This document shows positions 8,289 to 17,144 of a stretch of 64,000 bases of DNA, in pieces. Location of the stretch: positions 1 through 64,000 of the forward strand of contig NZ_JADEXG010000015.1 of the NCBI RefSeq assembly GCF_015207255.1, written 5' to 3'. Below the pieces are notes generated by a model that saw only the letters and a program-made list of their open reading frames with translations, was not told the DNA's origin and ran no database searches. The stretch's first letter is position 1. Every line of letters starts with the position of its first letter. Made by a program: the position numbers and the translations under genes. Source of the DNA: Vasconcelosia minhoensis LEGE 07310 (lineage in GTDB: Bacteria > Cyanobacteriota > Cyanobacteriia > Phormidesmidales > Phormidesmidaceae).

Positions 8289-11204
8289 CTACCTTCCCAC
8301 TAAATCCTTAAACCAGTCATCCCCCCAGATATCCTCAAAGGTTTCATCGGCCAGCGCCTCTTGCTTATAGGACGGCTCCAGCCGCACGGCCTGCTGAAGG
8401 TTCTCCAACGCCAGGTCGGGATTACGCTGGAGGGCATAGCAGATCGCCTTGTTGTAGTAGGACTTGGCATAGTCGGGGTCGATCCCAAGGGCTTTGTCGA
8501 AGCTGTTTAGGGCATCGCGATCGCGCCCTAGCTTAACCAAAGCATAGCCGCGATTGTCCCAGGCTTTGGCCGAATCGGGGTTAAAGCGGGTGGCCTTATC
8601 AAAGGAGCTGACGGCGTCTTCGTAGCGCTCTAGCTCGGTCAGGGCCAGACCCCGGTTGAGCCAGGCCACTGCGTCATTGGCCTGAATTTCCACCGCCTTA
8701 TCAAAAGACTCGAAGGCCGACTGATGCTCCTGCAAAATGCCGTAGGCGACACCGCGATTCACCCAGGCTTCGTGGTAGTCGGGGTTGATCTGGATCGCCT
8801 GATCGAAAGCCGCGATCGCCTCTTCCCGCTTTCTTAACCGGCTCAGGGCCATGCCCCGGTTGAGCAGCGCTTTGGCGTCGTCGGGCTGGTTGGCAATCAC
8901 CCGGTCAAAGGCTGTCACCGCGTCCTCATAGCGGCGCAGCTCTCGCAGCACCAGGCCCTTCTGATACCAGGCATCGGCGTTTTCCGGGTCGAGCTCGGTC
9001 ACCTGATTGAGTGCGGCCAGAGCTTCCTCGGTTCGGTCAAGCTCGCTCAGGGCCTGGCTGCGGTTGAACCAGAGCTGGGGATTTTTGGGCTGAATGTCAA
9101 TGGCCTGGTCGTAGGCCGCGATCGCGCCTTCATACTGCCCCTGGGCCAATAGTCCATCGCCCTTCTGAATATACTCATCAGCAGTCAAGAATAGCTCAGG
9201 CCGATTTTCCTGGAGCCGACTGACTTTTTCAGACAGCGACTCAAGCCGAGCTTGAGCGCTGGAGACAAAAGAATCAGCCAGATACTGCGGCGTCACCTCG
9301 CCGAGCTGCTGCATAATCTGCGCTTTCTCGCGCTGCGCTTCATCTTGCAAGGCGGACAGCCGGGCCGCGATTTCCTGCTTCACCTGGCTCAGCTCTGCAA
9401 AGGTCGCCGCCTGCTGCTGGGCCAGCTGGGCCTGTAGCGCCTCCAGCGACTGGGCAAACTTATCCTCAATCTGGCCGAGCCGCTGCTGAGCGGACTGCTG
9501 GCGGCTGGCCGCAGACTGAGCCAGCTCGCCCACCTGGTCGCCCAGCTTAGCGTCGAAACTATCGAGCTTGTCGATCACCAGGTCGCGGCGGCCAAAGACG
9601 GTATTGCGGACTTCGGTCAGCTCCTGGGTAAAGTCAGACTCAATCTGCCGCAGCGACTGGAACAGCTGCTGCCGTTCTTCCCCCAGACCCGCCTGGAGCT
9701 GATTCAGCGATTGCAGGTATTCAGACTCGATTTGCTGGAAGCGCTCCAGCGCCTGCTGCCGCTGCTGGCTGATTGCAGACTGGAGGTTGTCTAGCTGGTC
9801 GGCAAAGTCCCGAGTGGTGGCCTCCAGCTCGCCAAAGCGCTGCGCCTTTTGCTGGTTCAGGTCGCTGCCCAGATTGATGACCTGAGTGCGGAAGCCGTCA
9901 GCCAGGGTTTGAATCTCGCTAAAAATCTGGTCACGGTTGTCGGTGAGGAGGGACTGGAGCTGATTAATCTGCGCCTTGAAGTCGCTCGCAACCCGATCCA
10001 TGTCGCCTAGAATCGTGCCCTTGCGCCCTTCCACATCGGCCCGCAGGGTGGCAAACTGGGTCAGGAAGCCGTCGGCAGACTGGCGCAGGCTCTGCATCAT
10101 GTCGGCCTTGCGAGCTTCCACCTCAGACCAAATGGCAGCAAACTGCTGATTGAAGTCCTCTGTCGAGCGACGAATGTTCTCCAGCGCCAGATCCTTATGG
10201 CCGTAGACGTTGGCCTGGGCCTCGGACATTTCGTGGGTGATTTCGGTCTCAGACTGCTTCAGGTGCTCAATCGAGCGATCGCGCTGTTGCTCAATCTCCG
10301 CCTTGGCCTCCGCCTCGACCTGCGCCAGCTGGGGGCGAAAGTCCTCTGTATATTGAGAAAGGGTATCGAAGACGCGATCGCACTCTGCCTTAGTCTCGGC
10401 CTGATAGGTGCCCAGCTCATCGGCAAAGACCGACTCCTGCTGGTCGAGCTCGCTAAAGAACGCCTTTTTGCGCTTTTGAGCCGCCTTTTGCATGCCGCTC
10501 AGCTCGTCTGAAAAATGCGTCTCGGTTTGGCCCAGCCGACTCAGTATCGCCTGCGCCTGAGATTCCGTATCGGTATGGACATCAGATAGCCGCTGCTCGG
10601 CCTGGGCATGTAATGACCTGATCAGGTTAGAAAAATCGGCTTCTGCAGCCTCTAGCTTCTGCCGCAGATTGCCCAGTTCTGCTTCCCACTCCTGGGCGGT
10701 CTTCGACTTGAGGTTGGTAATTTCCGCCACCAGCGCGTTCAGGGCATCCCGCTGAGTGGTCACTTCGCGCTTGAAGTCGCTGGTTTTGCCGGATAGGTCC
10801 CCCGACAGGTCGTCGGCCTCGGCCAGAATCCGGTTTAGGTGGCGGGTAGCATTGTGGACCTTGTTTTCCAGGTCGGTCATTTCATTCAGCTGCGATCGCA
10901 CCACCGTCGCCACTTCCTGAATGACCGAGCGTCGCAGCAGCCATAGCAATACGATTCCAACGCCGAGCAATAGTACCAGCGCTCCCAGCAGCAAGATAAA
11001 TAGCGTCGTCGCCCGGTCGAGAGCAGCTTCGGCCTGCCGCTGCTGCTCCAGCTGCTGCTCCACCAAGGCTTCCTGCTGCCGTGTCTCTACCGTGTCGATG
11101 CGAGTCTGGGCTAGCCCCCCTGACGACTGCCCCAATATCAGACAGCCCGCCAGAAAGCCGCCCCTAATCAGGGAAGAAAGCCATCGTATTTCGTTGCGCT
11201 GCAT
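8289..11204 (-). CDS. Membrane-anchored coiled-coil protein with C-terminal TPR repeats
   Basis: A 971-residue protein. Residues 1-33 look like a signal peptide ending AQT, and residues 45-72 are a strong membrane helix (TTLFILLLGALVLLLGVGIV). About 90-680 is one long, Gln- and Glu-rich coiled coil. Its units recur at about 37-45 residues with a motif like QSLRQIESDFTQELTEVRN, which suggests internal duplication. About 690-955 carries seven or eight TPR repeats (ALLNRGMALSRLRKREEAI, AWLNRGLALTELERYEDAV). TPRs bind other proteins, so this looks like a long scaffold reaching from the membrane. It is a single-gene unit with an open upstream region. The partner and role are unknown. Confidence 0.9.
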   Translation of the reverse strand: MQRNEIRWLSSLIRGGFLAGCLILGQSSGGLAQTRIDTVETRQQEALVEQQLEQQRQAEAALDRATTLFILLLGALVLLLGVGIVLLWLLRRSVIQEVATVVRSQLNEMTDLENKVHNATRHLNRILAEADDLSGDLSGKTSDFKREVTTQRDALNALVAEITNLKSKTAQEWEAELGNLRQKLEAAEADFSNLIRSLHAQAEQRLSDVHTDTESQAQAILSRLGQTETHFSDELSGMQKAAQKRKKAFFSELDQQESVFADELGTYQAETKAECDRVFDTLSQYTEDFRPQLAQVEAEAKAEIEQQRDRSIEHLKQSETEITHEMSEAQANVYGHKDLALENIRRSTEDFNQQFAAIWSEVEARKADMMQSLRQSADGFLTQFATLRADVEGRKGTILGDMDRVASDFKAQINQLQSLLTDNRDQIFSEIQTLADGFRTQVINLGSDLNQQKAQRFGELEATTRDFADQLDNLQSAISQQRQQALERFQQIESEYLQSLNQLQAGLGEERQQLFQSLRQIESDFTQELTEVRNTVFGRRDLVIDKLDSFDAKLGDQVGELAQSAASRQQSAQQRLGQIEDKFAQSLEALQAQLAQQQAATFAELSQVKQEIAARLSALQDEAQREKAQIMQQLGEVTPQYLADSFVSSAQARLESLSEKVSRLQENRPELFLTADEYIQKGDGLLAQGQYEGAIAAYDQAIDIQPKNPQLWFNRSQALSELDRTEEALAALNQVTELDPENADAWYQKGLVLRELRRYEDAVTAFDRVIANQPDDAKALLNRGMALSRLRKREEAIAAFDQAIQINPDYHEAWVNRGVAYGILQEHQSAFESFDKAVEIQANDAVAWLNRGLALTELERYEDAVSSFDKATRFNPDSAKAWDNRGYALVKLGRDRDALNSFDKALGIDPDYAKSYYNKAICYALQRNPDLALENLQQAVRLEPSYKQEALADETFEDIWGDDWFKDLVGR

Positions 11205-11380
11205 AGGCTATACCCTACTCTGGCCTCTGCTCGACTTGTAATTGGCTGCATTACCGCATTCTACCGAAAGCAGAATGAGCAATCCAGCCTTTGCAGCCTA
11301 CCGGCGATCGCGACCTATAGCTAGCATAGCCGAGGAAACTGGCCTCAGTCGCTGGAGTCGGGCGGGTTAGACATTCCTGG

Positions 11381-11542
11381 CCAGTCAATGGCCTCGCCGT
11401 CATCTTTGTGCCCAGCGTGACGCCAGCCATTCTGATTGGCCGGGAGCTAGATTTAGATCCGGTTAGCATCAGCTACATTATCGGCATGACCTGGTTTGTG
11501 TCGGGGTTTGCCACCTTTGTCCAGGTCACTTTTCCCGCCCGT
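11381..11542 (+). pseudogene. Remnant of a uracil/xanthine (NCS2) permease gene
   Basis: One frame reads NGLAVIFVPSVTPAIL then IGRELDLDPVSISYIIGMTW and FVSGFATFVQ, which resembles the first two membrane helices of NCS2 nucleobase permeases (TPPLIIG...LGL...TSYIVGMSLFVSGIATFIQ). The similarity stops near 11542, and the rest of the transporter is absent. There is no good start codon. It lies in the 470-bp gap between the TPR and Uma2 genes. The call rests on pattern memory of the family. Confidence 0.45.
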
Positions 11543-11610
11543 GGTGACCGGCACGGCGGTGGCTTTTCCCGTCTTTTGATTGTCGCGGGCTGTAGTGCCA
11601 CCTCCAAATA

Positions 11611-11624
11611 TTACAGCGTTTGTA
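11611..11624. repeat. 14-bp direct repeat, left copy, flanking a Uma2 gene
   Basis: TTACAGCGTTTGTA at 11611-11624 is repeated exactly, in the same orientation, at 12360-12373. The two copies bracket the Uma2 gene (11672-12241). The element has palindromic ends (TACA...TGTA). A direct repeat around a single gene beside a permease remnant suggests an insertion or exchange, but it could also be a dispersed short repeat. Confidence 0.5.
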
Positions 11625-11671
11625 GGGCGAAGCGTGAAACTGCTGCTCAACTCCTATCCGTTCAGGTCATC

Positions 11672-12241
11672 TCATCCTGCTACTAAAACCTGAGTCGCCA
11701 TCAAAGCCAGCTCCGGGAATGAGGGTGATAGTATCGATTGGCTTCCCTGATAGACCTTTTCTTCGTAGAGTCCATTGACCCATTCCAGTACGGTGACTTT
11801 TTGGGCAGTCGGGTCAACAATCCAATACTCAGAGATATGTCGTCCCGCATATTCAGTTCGCTTGTGGCGATAATCACGATCTTCTTGCTGGGGACTGACG
11901 ACTTCAATAACTAACGCGGGTGGTGGCATATCGTAGGTAATCAAACGCTGCTTAGACCCCTTAAGGGCAGCAGCTGACGCTTCAGACAGGACCATTAGAT
12001 CTGGCTGCCGGGCGTTGGCGAGTTTCCCGCTGACGGCAATTTGAGCTTTCATACTCAAGCGATAATAGGGAATGCCAAGTTTCAGGAAGCAGGCATATAA
12101 AAATGAAGCGATACGATCGTTGAGGTCACTCTCTGTGGGCATAGCCATCAAGTGGCCATCAACGAGTTCGTAGCGATTGTCAGTACCATCGTCGAAATTG
12201 AGGTATTCCTCAAGAGTCATAGGTTTTGTGGCGATTGTCAT
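11672..12241 (-). CDS. Uma2 family (DUF820) putative endonuclease
   Basis: A 189-residue member of the Uma2 family, a PD-(D/E)XK nuclease-like fold that is highly expanded in cyanobacteria. The motifs are MTLEEYLNFDD near residue 7, YELVDGHLMAMP, RQPDLMVLSE, PPALVIEVVSP (the core Asp/Glu strand), DYRHKRTEYAGRHISEYWIV and DPTAQKVTVLEW. All core residues are present, so the fold should be intact. The biological role of the family is unsettled. The gene is flanked by exact 14-bp direct repeats. It is about as AT-rich as other mobile-like genes here. Two related genes and one remnant occur later in the window. Confidence 0.9.
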   Translation of the reverse strand: MTIATKPMTLEEYLNFDDGTDNRYELVDGHLMAMPTESDLNDRIASFLYACFLKLGIPYYRLSMKAQIAVSGKLANARQPDLMVLSEASAAALKGSKQRLITYDMPPPALVIEVVSPQQEDRDYRHKRTEYAGRHISEYWIVDPTAQKVTVLEWVNGLYEEKVYQGSQSILSPSFPELALMATQVLVAG

Positions 12242-12359
12242 GGTGCTTCCTGCCGCCTGATTACTCTATGATATCGCCTCAGAGATTGGAGAGTGAGATG
12301 AGATACCTGCGGCTTTGCCGCCGTGGAGGGTGCGGGTAAGGTTGAGTTCCATCTGAATG

Positions 12360-12373
12360 TTACAGCGTTTGTA
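12360..12373. repeat. 14-bp direct repeat, right copy
   Basis: An exact copy of the TTACAGCGTTTGTA element at 11611-11624, here in the spacer between the Uma2 gene and the GGDEF/EAL gene. Confidence 0.5.
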
Positions 12374-12387
12374 ATGATCGGGTATCG

Positions 12388-15300
12388 CTAGAGCTGGCGG
12401 GGTTTGGCAATACCGTAACCCTGGGCATAATCAACGCCCAGGGTCTTCAGCTTTTCTAAGATGTCCTCATTTTCAACGAATTCAGCGATTGTCTGAATGC
12501 CCATCACCTGACCGACCCGATTGATCGCTTCTACCATCGCCGCATCAACCGGATTATCTACTATTTCCTTGACAAAACCGCCGTCAATTTTGATGTAGTC
12601 CACTGGCAGGCTTCTGAGATAGCCAAACGATGACATGCCGCTGCCGAAGTCGTCGAGGGCAAAGCGACAGCCCAGAACCTGTAGCTCTTGCATAAACTGA
12701 GCGGCCTTGTTGAGATTTGCGATCGCAACCGTCTCGGTAATTTCAAAACAAATCAGCTGGGGGGGAATCTGATGTAGCGCCAGCTGCTCTCGCAAAAAAT
12801 CAATAAACTGGTCGTCATTGATGCTGGCACCGGAAAGGTTGACCGTATAGAGATAGCTACATTCTGTACCGTCTTGTAAATGTTCCCAGACAGTGCGGTA
12901 GTAAGCCCCCTGTTCAGAAAACAGCGTCCGAATTACCCAGCGATCGATGAGATGCATAAGGCTATAGCGCTCGGCAGCTTGAATAAATGCGTCCGGTGAA
13001 ATCAGGCCTTCTGACTCATCTCTCAGGCGCAGCAGCACTTCATAATGTTCTCCCTCCATCTCGGGATTAGCAATCGAAATAATGGATTGGCAATAAAGAC
13101 AAAACCGATCGGCTTCTAGGGCCTGGGTTAAGCGATTCACCCACTGTAGCTGCCCTTGCTGCTGTACTAGCTCATCATCAGACGACTGGTAGATATGTAT
13201 CCGATTACGCCCGCGACGTTTGGCCGCATAGCAGGCGCCGTCGGCCTGAATCATAGCGCAATCGCCGCTCTGACAGTCGGCGTCAATGACTACAGCACCA
13301 ACACTGACGCCAATCGAAAAACTCTTGTCCTCCCATCGGAATCGGAAATCCTGCACCTGCCCTTGCAGCGACCTGATCACTCGACAGGCCTGCTCTAGGG
13401 AACACTGATAAAGCAGCAGGCCAAATTCATCTCCGCCTAGCCGCCCCAGCGTATCGGCCTTGCGAATATTGGCCTGAAAGAGCGTCACAATCTGCCGCAG
13501 AAGTTCGTCACCAGCGGTATGACCGCAGGTATCGTTGACAATCTTAAACTGGTCTAAATCTAAGTAGCATAGGACATGAGACTGATGATGCGTTTTCGCC
13601 ATTTCAATGGCGAGTTCCAAACGCCGTTCAAACTCAGGCCGATTGATGGTCTGGGTCAAGGAATCATGGGTGGCCTGCCAGGTCAGCTGCTGGGAAAGGG
13701 CCCGACTAGAAATATCTTGAAAGACGATCACTGTGCCAATCACCTGATTATTACGAGAGCGAATGGGAGCCGTCGAATCGTCAATGGGAATCTCACGCCC
13801 ATCTCGATGAATGAGGACCGTGTTGGCTGCTAGCACCGTAATGCATTCTTCTGCTAGCACCTGCTGAGCCGGATTGGGCACTGGCTCTCGGGTCGTTCCA
13901 TTCACAATCCGAAAAACCTCTGTCAGCGGCTGCCCCTGGGCTTCTGCTTGGCTCCAGCCGGTCAAAGACTGTGCGATCGGGTTGAGATACTGAATTCGAC
14001 CGCGCGCGTCGGTCGCAATCACGCCATCGCCAATCGAATTCAGCGTTACCTGGGCCAGCTCTTTTTCCTTAAACAGATCGTCTTCTGCCCGTTTCCGCTG
14101 CATCACCAGATTGAGCTGGGCGGCAGCGGCAGAGAGATTAGCCATCAGGGTTTGATCGACCTGAGCGACCTCAAGCTTACAGAAAATTAACACGGCCAAT
14201 ACTTGATCATCGGCCGTAATCGGAATGCCCAGTCTCGTTTTGAGACCACAGTCTTCAGAAACCGATCGGTATAAAAAGGCCGCTTCAGGGTCCTGAGTGA
14301 CATCGACCTGCCATTCTGGCTGCCGAGAAGCCCAGACCCGCCCCGCTAACTCCACCCCAGGACGCAAGGTTAAGGTTTCGCTAAGGCGTCGGAAGCAATC
14401 CCAAGGGGAACAGTCACAAAGCCCTGCTTGCGCCCTGCTACAGCTGTAAAATACCGGACTGCATTTCAAAAGGCCCTCTTCTGAGTCGGGTATCCAGGCC
14501 TCCGCGTAGGCCCAGCCGTAGGTTTCGCTGACCTGGCGTAAAATCAGGCTGATGGCAGCCTCAAAGTCTGCGGCCTGGCTAATGGCCAGCGCCAGGTCTT
14601 GCAGCAGCCGGATATCGGCCTGAGCCTGCTTCTCTGCGGTGATATCGGCCTGGACCGCAGCCAGAACGGTGCCGTGCTCTGGGTGCTCCAATATCACCGA
14701 AGTCGTTGCCCGGCACCAGAAGGGAGTCCCGTCCTTTTTGACATTTTTAACTTCGTAGGTCGATACCCCCTGGCGACGGATTTCTGCCATGAGCCGATCG
14801 GCAACCTCTGCCCCGCTGGCCTCCTCATCGCCATAGTTCAGGAGGGAGACATGTTTCCCCACCAGTTCTCCGGGATCGTAGCCAAAGAGCTGCTCAAACT
14901 TGGGATTGGTATAGACGATCTCGCCGGTTTTTGTACTCACCAGACAGACCCCCTCACCCATATTTTTGGCAATCAGGCCCTGCAGCCTGAGGTCGCTTAG
15001 AGCCTGTTTGCGAGCGGTAATATCTTGGGCCACAATTAACACTTGGTCGGCGGCCAGGGGTGAAAAGGTTCCCAAAAAATGCACCGTTCGCCCCCGGACC
15101 GTTAGACTGTATTCGCCTTGAATGGGCTGTCGAGCGGTCAGCGCCTCCTGCAGATAGCCCAGGATGGTGTCGGCCTGAGCCTGGGGCAGGCTCTCATGCA
15201 GCGTTTTACCGAGCATTTCAGCGGCGGGCAGGAACAGGCTGGTCGCCCGGGTAGACAAAACTTTTAAGCAGCGTCCCTGGACATCCCGAATCAGGACGAC

Positions 15301-15807
15301 ATCGGTCATCGCCTCAAACAGTGCCTGACTCTCGGCCTGATAGGCTTGGAGGTCTAACGAGATCTTTTTAGATTGGGAGATGTCCTGAATCTGAGCAATG
15401 AAATACAGCGGCCGTTGATCCTGATCGCTGACCAGAGAGACGCTTAGGAGCACCCAGACCTCATGCCCCTGCTGGTGAAAGTAGCGCTTTTCCATCTGGT
15501 AGCTGCGGATCTCACCGGCCAGCAGCTGCTGGACATAGTCTAGGTCGGCCGCTAAATCAGCCGGGTGGGTAATGTCTTGAAAGGTCAGGGCGAGCAGTTC
15601 AGACTCGGAATATCCGACAATTTCGCAGAGCGAGCGATTGACCTGAAGCCAGCGCCCATCTAAGCCCACCAAGGCCATGCCGATCGCGGCATAGTCAAAG
15701 GCGCTGCGAAATTGGGCCTCACTCTCATGCAAAGGGACTAGGACTGCCTGACAATGGGTAGATCTGTCTAAAAAATCGAAAGCGAGTCCATCACCAGCCT
15801 CGGTCAT
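12388..15807 (-). CDS. PAS-GAF-GGDEF-EAL cyclic di-GMP signalling protein
   Basis: A 1139-residue soluble sensor. Domain order: PAS1 (about 28-148), PAS2 (155-270), PAS3 (275-393), GAF (400-555), PAS4 (565-690), GGDEF (705-860) and EAL (880-1135). The GGDEF domain has an intact GGDEF motif and an RKAD inhibitory site five residues before it, so it should make c-di-GMP with product inhibition. The EAL domain shows EVLLR, NLSG, EITET, DDFGSG, IKIDGG and the final YAQGYGIAKP, so the phosphodiesterase residues are also present. Both activities may be switched by the sensors. No membrane segment is seen. It is a single-gene unit. A BdcA-like gene, a family linked to c-di-GMP, occurs near 33.1 kb. 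Confidence 0.95.
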   Translation of the reverse strand: MTEAGDGLAFDFLDRSTHCQAVLVPLHESEAQFRSAFDYAAIGMALVGLDGRWLQVNRSLCEIVGYSESELLALTFQDITHPADLAADLDYVQQLLAGEIRSYQMEKRYFHQQGHEVWVLLSVSLVSDQDQRPLYFIAQIQDISQSKKISLDLQAYQAESQALFEAMTDVVLIRDVQGRCLKVLSTRATSLFLPAAEMLGKTLHESLPQAQADTILGYLQEALTARQPIQGEYSLTVRGRTVHFLGTFSPLAADQVLIVAQDITARKQALSDLRLQGLIAKNMGEGVCLVSTKTGEIVYTNPKFEQLFGYDPGELVGKHVSLLNYGDEEASGAEVADRLMAEIRRQGVSTYEVKNVKKDGTPFWCRATTSVILEHPEHGTVLAAVQADITAEKQAQADIRLLQDLALAISQAADFEAAISLILRQVSETYGWAYAEAWIPDSEEGLLKCSPVFYSCSRAQAGLCDCSPWDCFRRLSETLTLRPGVELAGRVWASRQPEWQVDVTQDPEAAFLYRSVSEDCGLKTRLGIPITADDQVLAVLIFCKLEVAQVDQTLMANLSAAAAQLNLVMQRKRAEDDLFKEKELAQVTLNSIGDGVIATDARGRIQYLNPIAQSLTGWSQAEAQGQPLTEVFRIVNGTTREPVPNPAQQVLAEECITVLAANTVLIHRDGREIPIDDSTAPIRSRNNQVIGTVIVFQDISSRALSQQLTWQATHDSLTQTINRPEFERRLELAIEMAKTHHQSHVLCYLDLDQFKIVNDTCGHTAGDELLRQIVTLFQANIRKADTLGRLGGDEFGLLLYQCSLEQACRVIRSLQGQVQDFRFRWEDKSFSIGVSVGAVVIDADCQSGDCAMIQADGACYAAKRRGRNRIHIYQSSDDELVQQQGQLQWVNRLTQALEADRFCLYCQSIISIANPEMEGEHYEVLLRLRDESEGLISPDAFIQAAERYSLMHLIDRWVIRTLFSEQGAYYRTVWEHLQDGTECSYLYTVNLSGASINDDQFIDFLREQLALHQIPPQLICFEITETVAIANLNKAAQFMQELQVLGCRFALDDFGSGMSSFGYLRSLPVDYIKIDGGFVKEIVDNPVDAAMVEAINRVGQVMGIQTIAEFVENEDILEKLKTLGVDYAQGYGIAKPRQL

Positions 15808-16078
15808 ACCTGAATATGCTCCGATTCTCTAGGTAAATTTATAGGCAAATTCACAGAAAATACCCCTCTACTCAAGAAGTTACCCAAAAATATTCCCAGA
15901 ATTTCAAAATAGCAAAAGAATTTACGGAGTAGGGCACAGCTGGCAGGGTTTCCCAAGCAGGGTATGTGTGCGCGCTTCAGCTCCCACCGATGATCCGTTA
16001 GCTCAAACGGCTCCCCGCTTTCCAAGCCTTCAATCAGCAGTGCCTCTACCCGTGCTTGCTGAGCCAGTCACGCCTACA

Positions 16079-16150
16079 AGCCGATGGGGGGATTTGAACC
16101 CCCGACCGCTCGATTACGAATCGAGTGCTCTACCACTGAGCCACATCGGC
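16079..16150 (-). tRNA. tRNA-Thr (anticodon CGT)
   Basis: On the minus strand the acceptor stem GCCGATG (starting at 16150) pairs with CATCGGC (ending at 16080), with T as discriminator. The D arm is GCTC-AGTGGTA-GAGC, and the anticodon stem CTCGA/TCGAG encloses the loop TTCGTAA, giving anticodon CGT, which reads ACG (Thr). The T arm is GGGGG-TTCAAAT-CCCCC. The CCA end is not encoded. All four arms pair perfectly. About 270 bp upstream of the GGDEF gene and the space around the tRNA hold no other feature I can support. Confidence 0.95.
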
Positions 16151-16222
16151 AATTTCGAGAGTTAAGTATAGCAGTTCGCCGGGGAGCATGGGCAAGGCCA
16201 TCTGGGGACGGAAGCTGGCACA

Positions 16223-16573
16223 ATGGAGGCAGTCCTACCGTCCGAAAATTTGATGGCCGAACCAAATCTGAAGCGCTCTAAGTCTGCGAAGGGGACTGCC
16301 CAGGAGTCTTCCAAGGGACCGCCCGAGGGCATGAGCCAGGAAAAATATGCGCGGCTGCTGGCCGAGGCCAAAGCACCCTATAAGGGGCTGCGTAAGTTTA
16401 TCTATGGCGCGGTCGGCGCGTCAGGCTTGATTGGCGCGTTTGTCTTCTTTGGGAAGCTGCTATCGGGTCGGGATTTGGGCAATACTTTTGCTAATTTTGC
16501 CTTTCAGGCTGGGCTGGTAGCGCTGATGGTGTTTTTATTTCGGCTAGAGGACAGAGACGATCGCGCAGACTAG
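16223..16573 (+). CDS. DUF3493 family membrane protein
   Basis: A 116-residue protein (106 from the second ATG at 16253) of the DUF3493 family found in cyanobacteria and plastids. Its plant relatives include LPA-type factors linked to photosystem II accumulation. The conserved core is ARLLAEAKAPYKGLRKFIYG, followed by two membrane helices: GAVGASGLIGAFVFFGKLL and NFAFQAGLVALMVFLF. The N-terminus is basic and Ser/Lys rich. The hydrolase gene follows closely on the same strand, so they probably form one transcript. A thylakoid location is inferred from the family only. Confidence 0.85.
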   Translation: MEAVLPSENLMAEPNLKRSKSAKGTAQESSKGPPEGMSQEKYARLLAEAKAPYKGLRKFIYGAVGASGLIGAFVFFGKLLSGRDLGNTFANFAFQAGLVALMVFLFRLEDRDDRAD

Positions 16574-16595
16574 CGTAGCCAGGCGTCCAGTTCTA

Positions 16596-17144
16596 TTGGT
16601 TCATGGCCTTTGGAATACGGCAGCGATTTTTGTCCGACTGCGGGCCTATTTAGAATCGAGGGGCTGGCCCGTCTATGCCTTGAACATGACGCCCAGCAAC
16701 GGCGACGTCGGGATCGAAGTCCTGGCGCAGCAGGTGGCTGCCTTTGCCCAGGTTCACCTGAATCAACCTTTTGACCTAGTCGGCTTCAGCATGGGCGGAC
16801 TGGTCTGCCGCTACTACGTGCAGCGGCTGCGGGCCGGGCAGGTGCAGCGGCTGGTCACGGTCTCAGCGCCCCACCACGGCTCGGCATTAGCTTTATTTCG
16901 GTTCAATCCGGGCGGACGCCAAATGCGACCGGGCAGCCGTTTTCTCAGGGACTTGAACCGGGATCTATCGGTTCTAACCCAGCTCCAGTTCGTCTCCATT
17001 TGGACACCGTTTGACGCGCTAGTCGTTCCAGCCTGGAGTTCTCGGCTGCCGGTGGGGCAGGAGCAGATTGTGCCGGTGTGGAGTCATAATCGGATGGTTT
17101 GGGATCAGCGGGGGATGGGCGCGATCGCGGCGGCCTTATCCTAA
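16596..17144 (+). CDS. Alpha/beta hydrolase, lipase-like
   Basis: About 182 residues of a small alpha/beta hydrolase related to bacterial triacylglycerol lipases. The oxyanion HG motif (VHGLWNT) lies at the very N-terminus, the nucleophile elbow GFSMGG near residue 65, an Asp in TPFDALVVP near 140, and the catalytic His in VWSHNRMV near 165. The only standard start in the frame is TTG 16596, which leaves out the preceding strand RRPVLL encoded just upstream. A stop lies at 16545, so either an unusual start codon is used in the DUF3493 tail or the strand is lost. It is coupled to the DUF3493 gene. Its substrate is unknown. Confidence 0.8.
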   Translation: MVHGLWNTAAIFVRLRAYLESRGWPVYALNMTPSNGDVGIEVLAQQVAAFAQVHLNQPFDLVGFSMGGLVCRYYVQRLRAGQVQRLVTVSAPHHGSALALFRFNPGGRQMRPGSRFLRDLNRDLSVLTQLQFVSIWTPFDALVVPAWSSRLPVGQEQIVPVWSHNRMVWDQRGMGAIAAALS

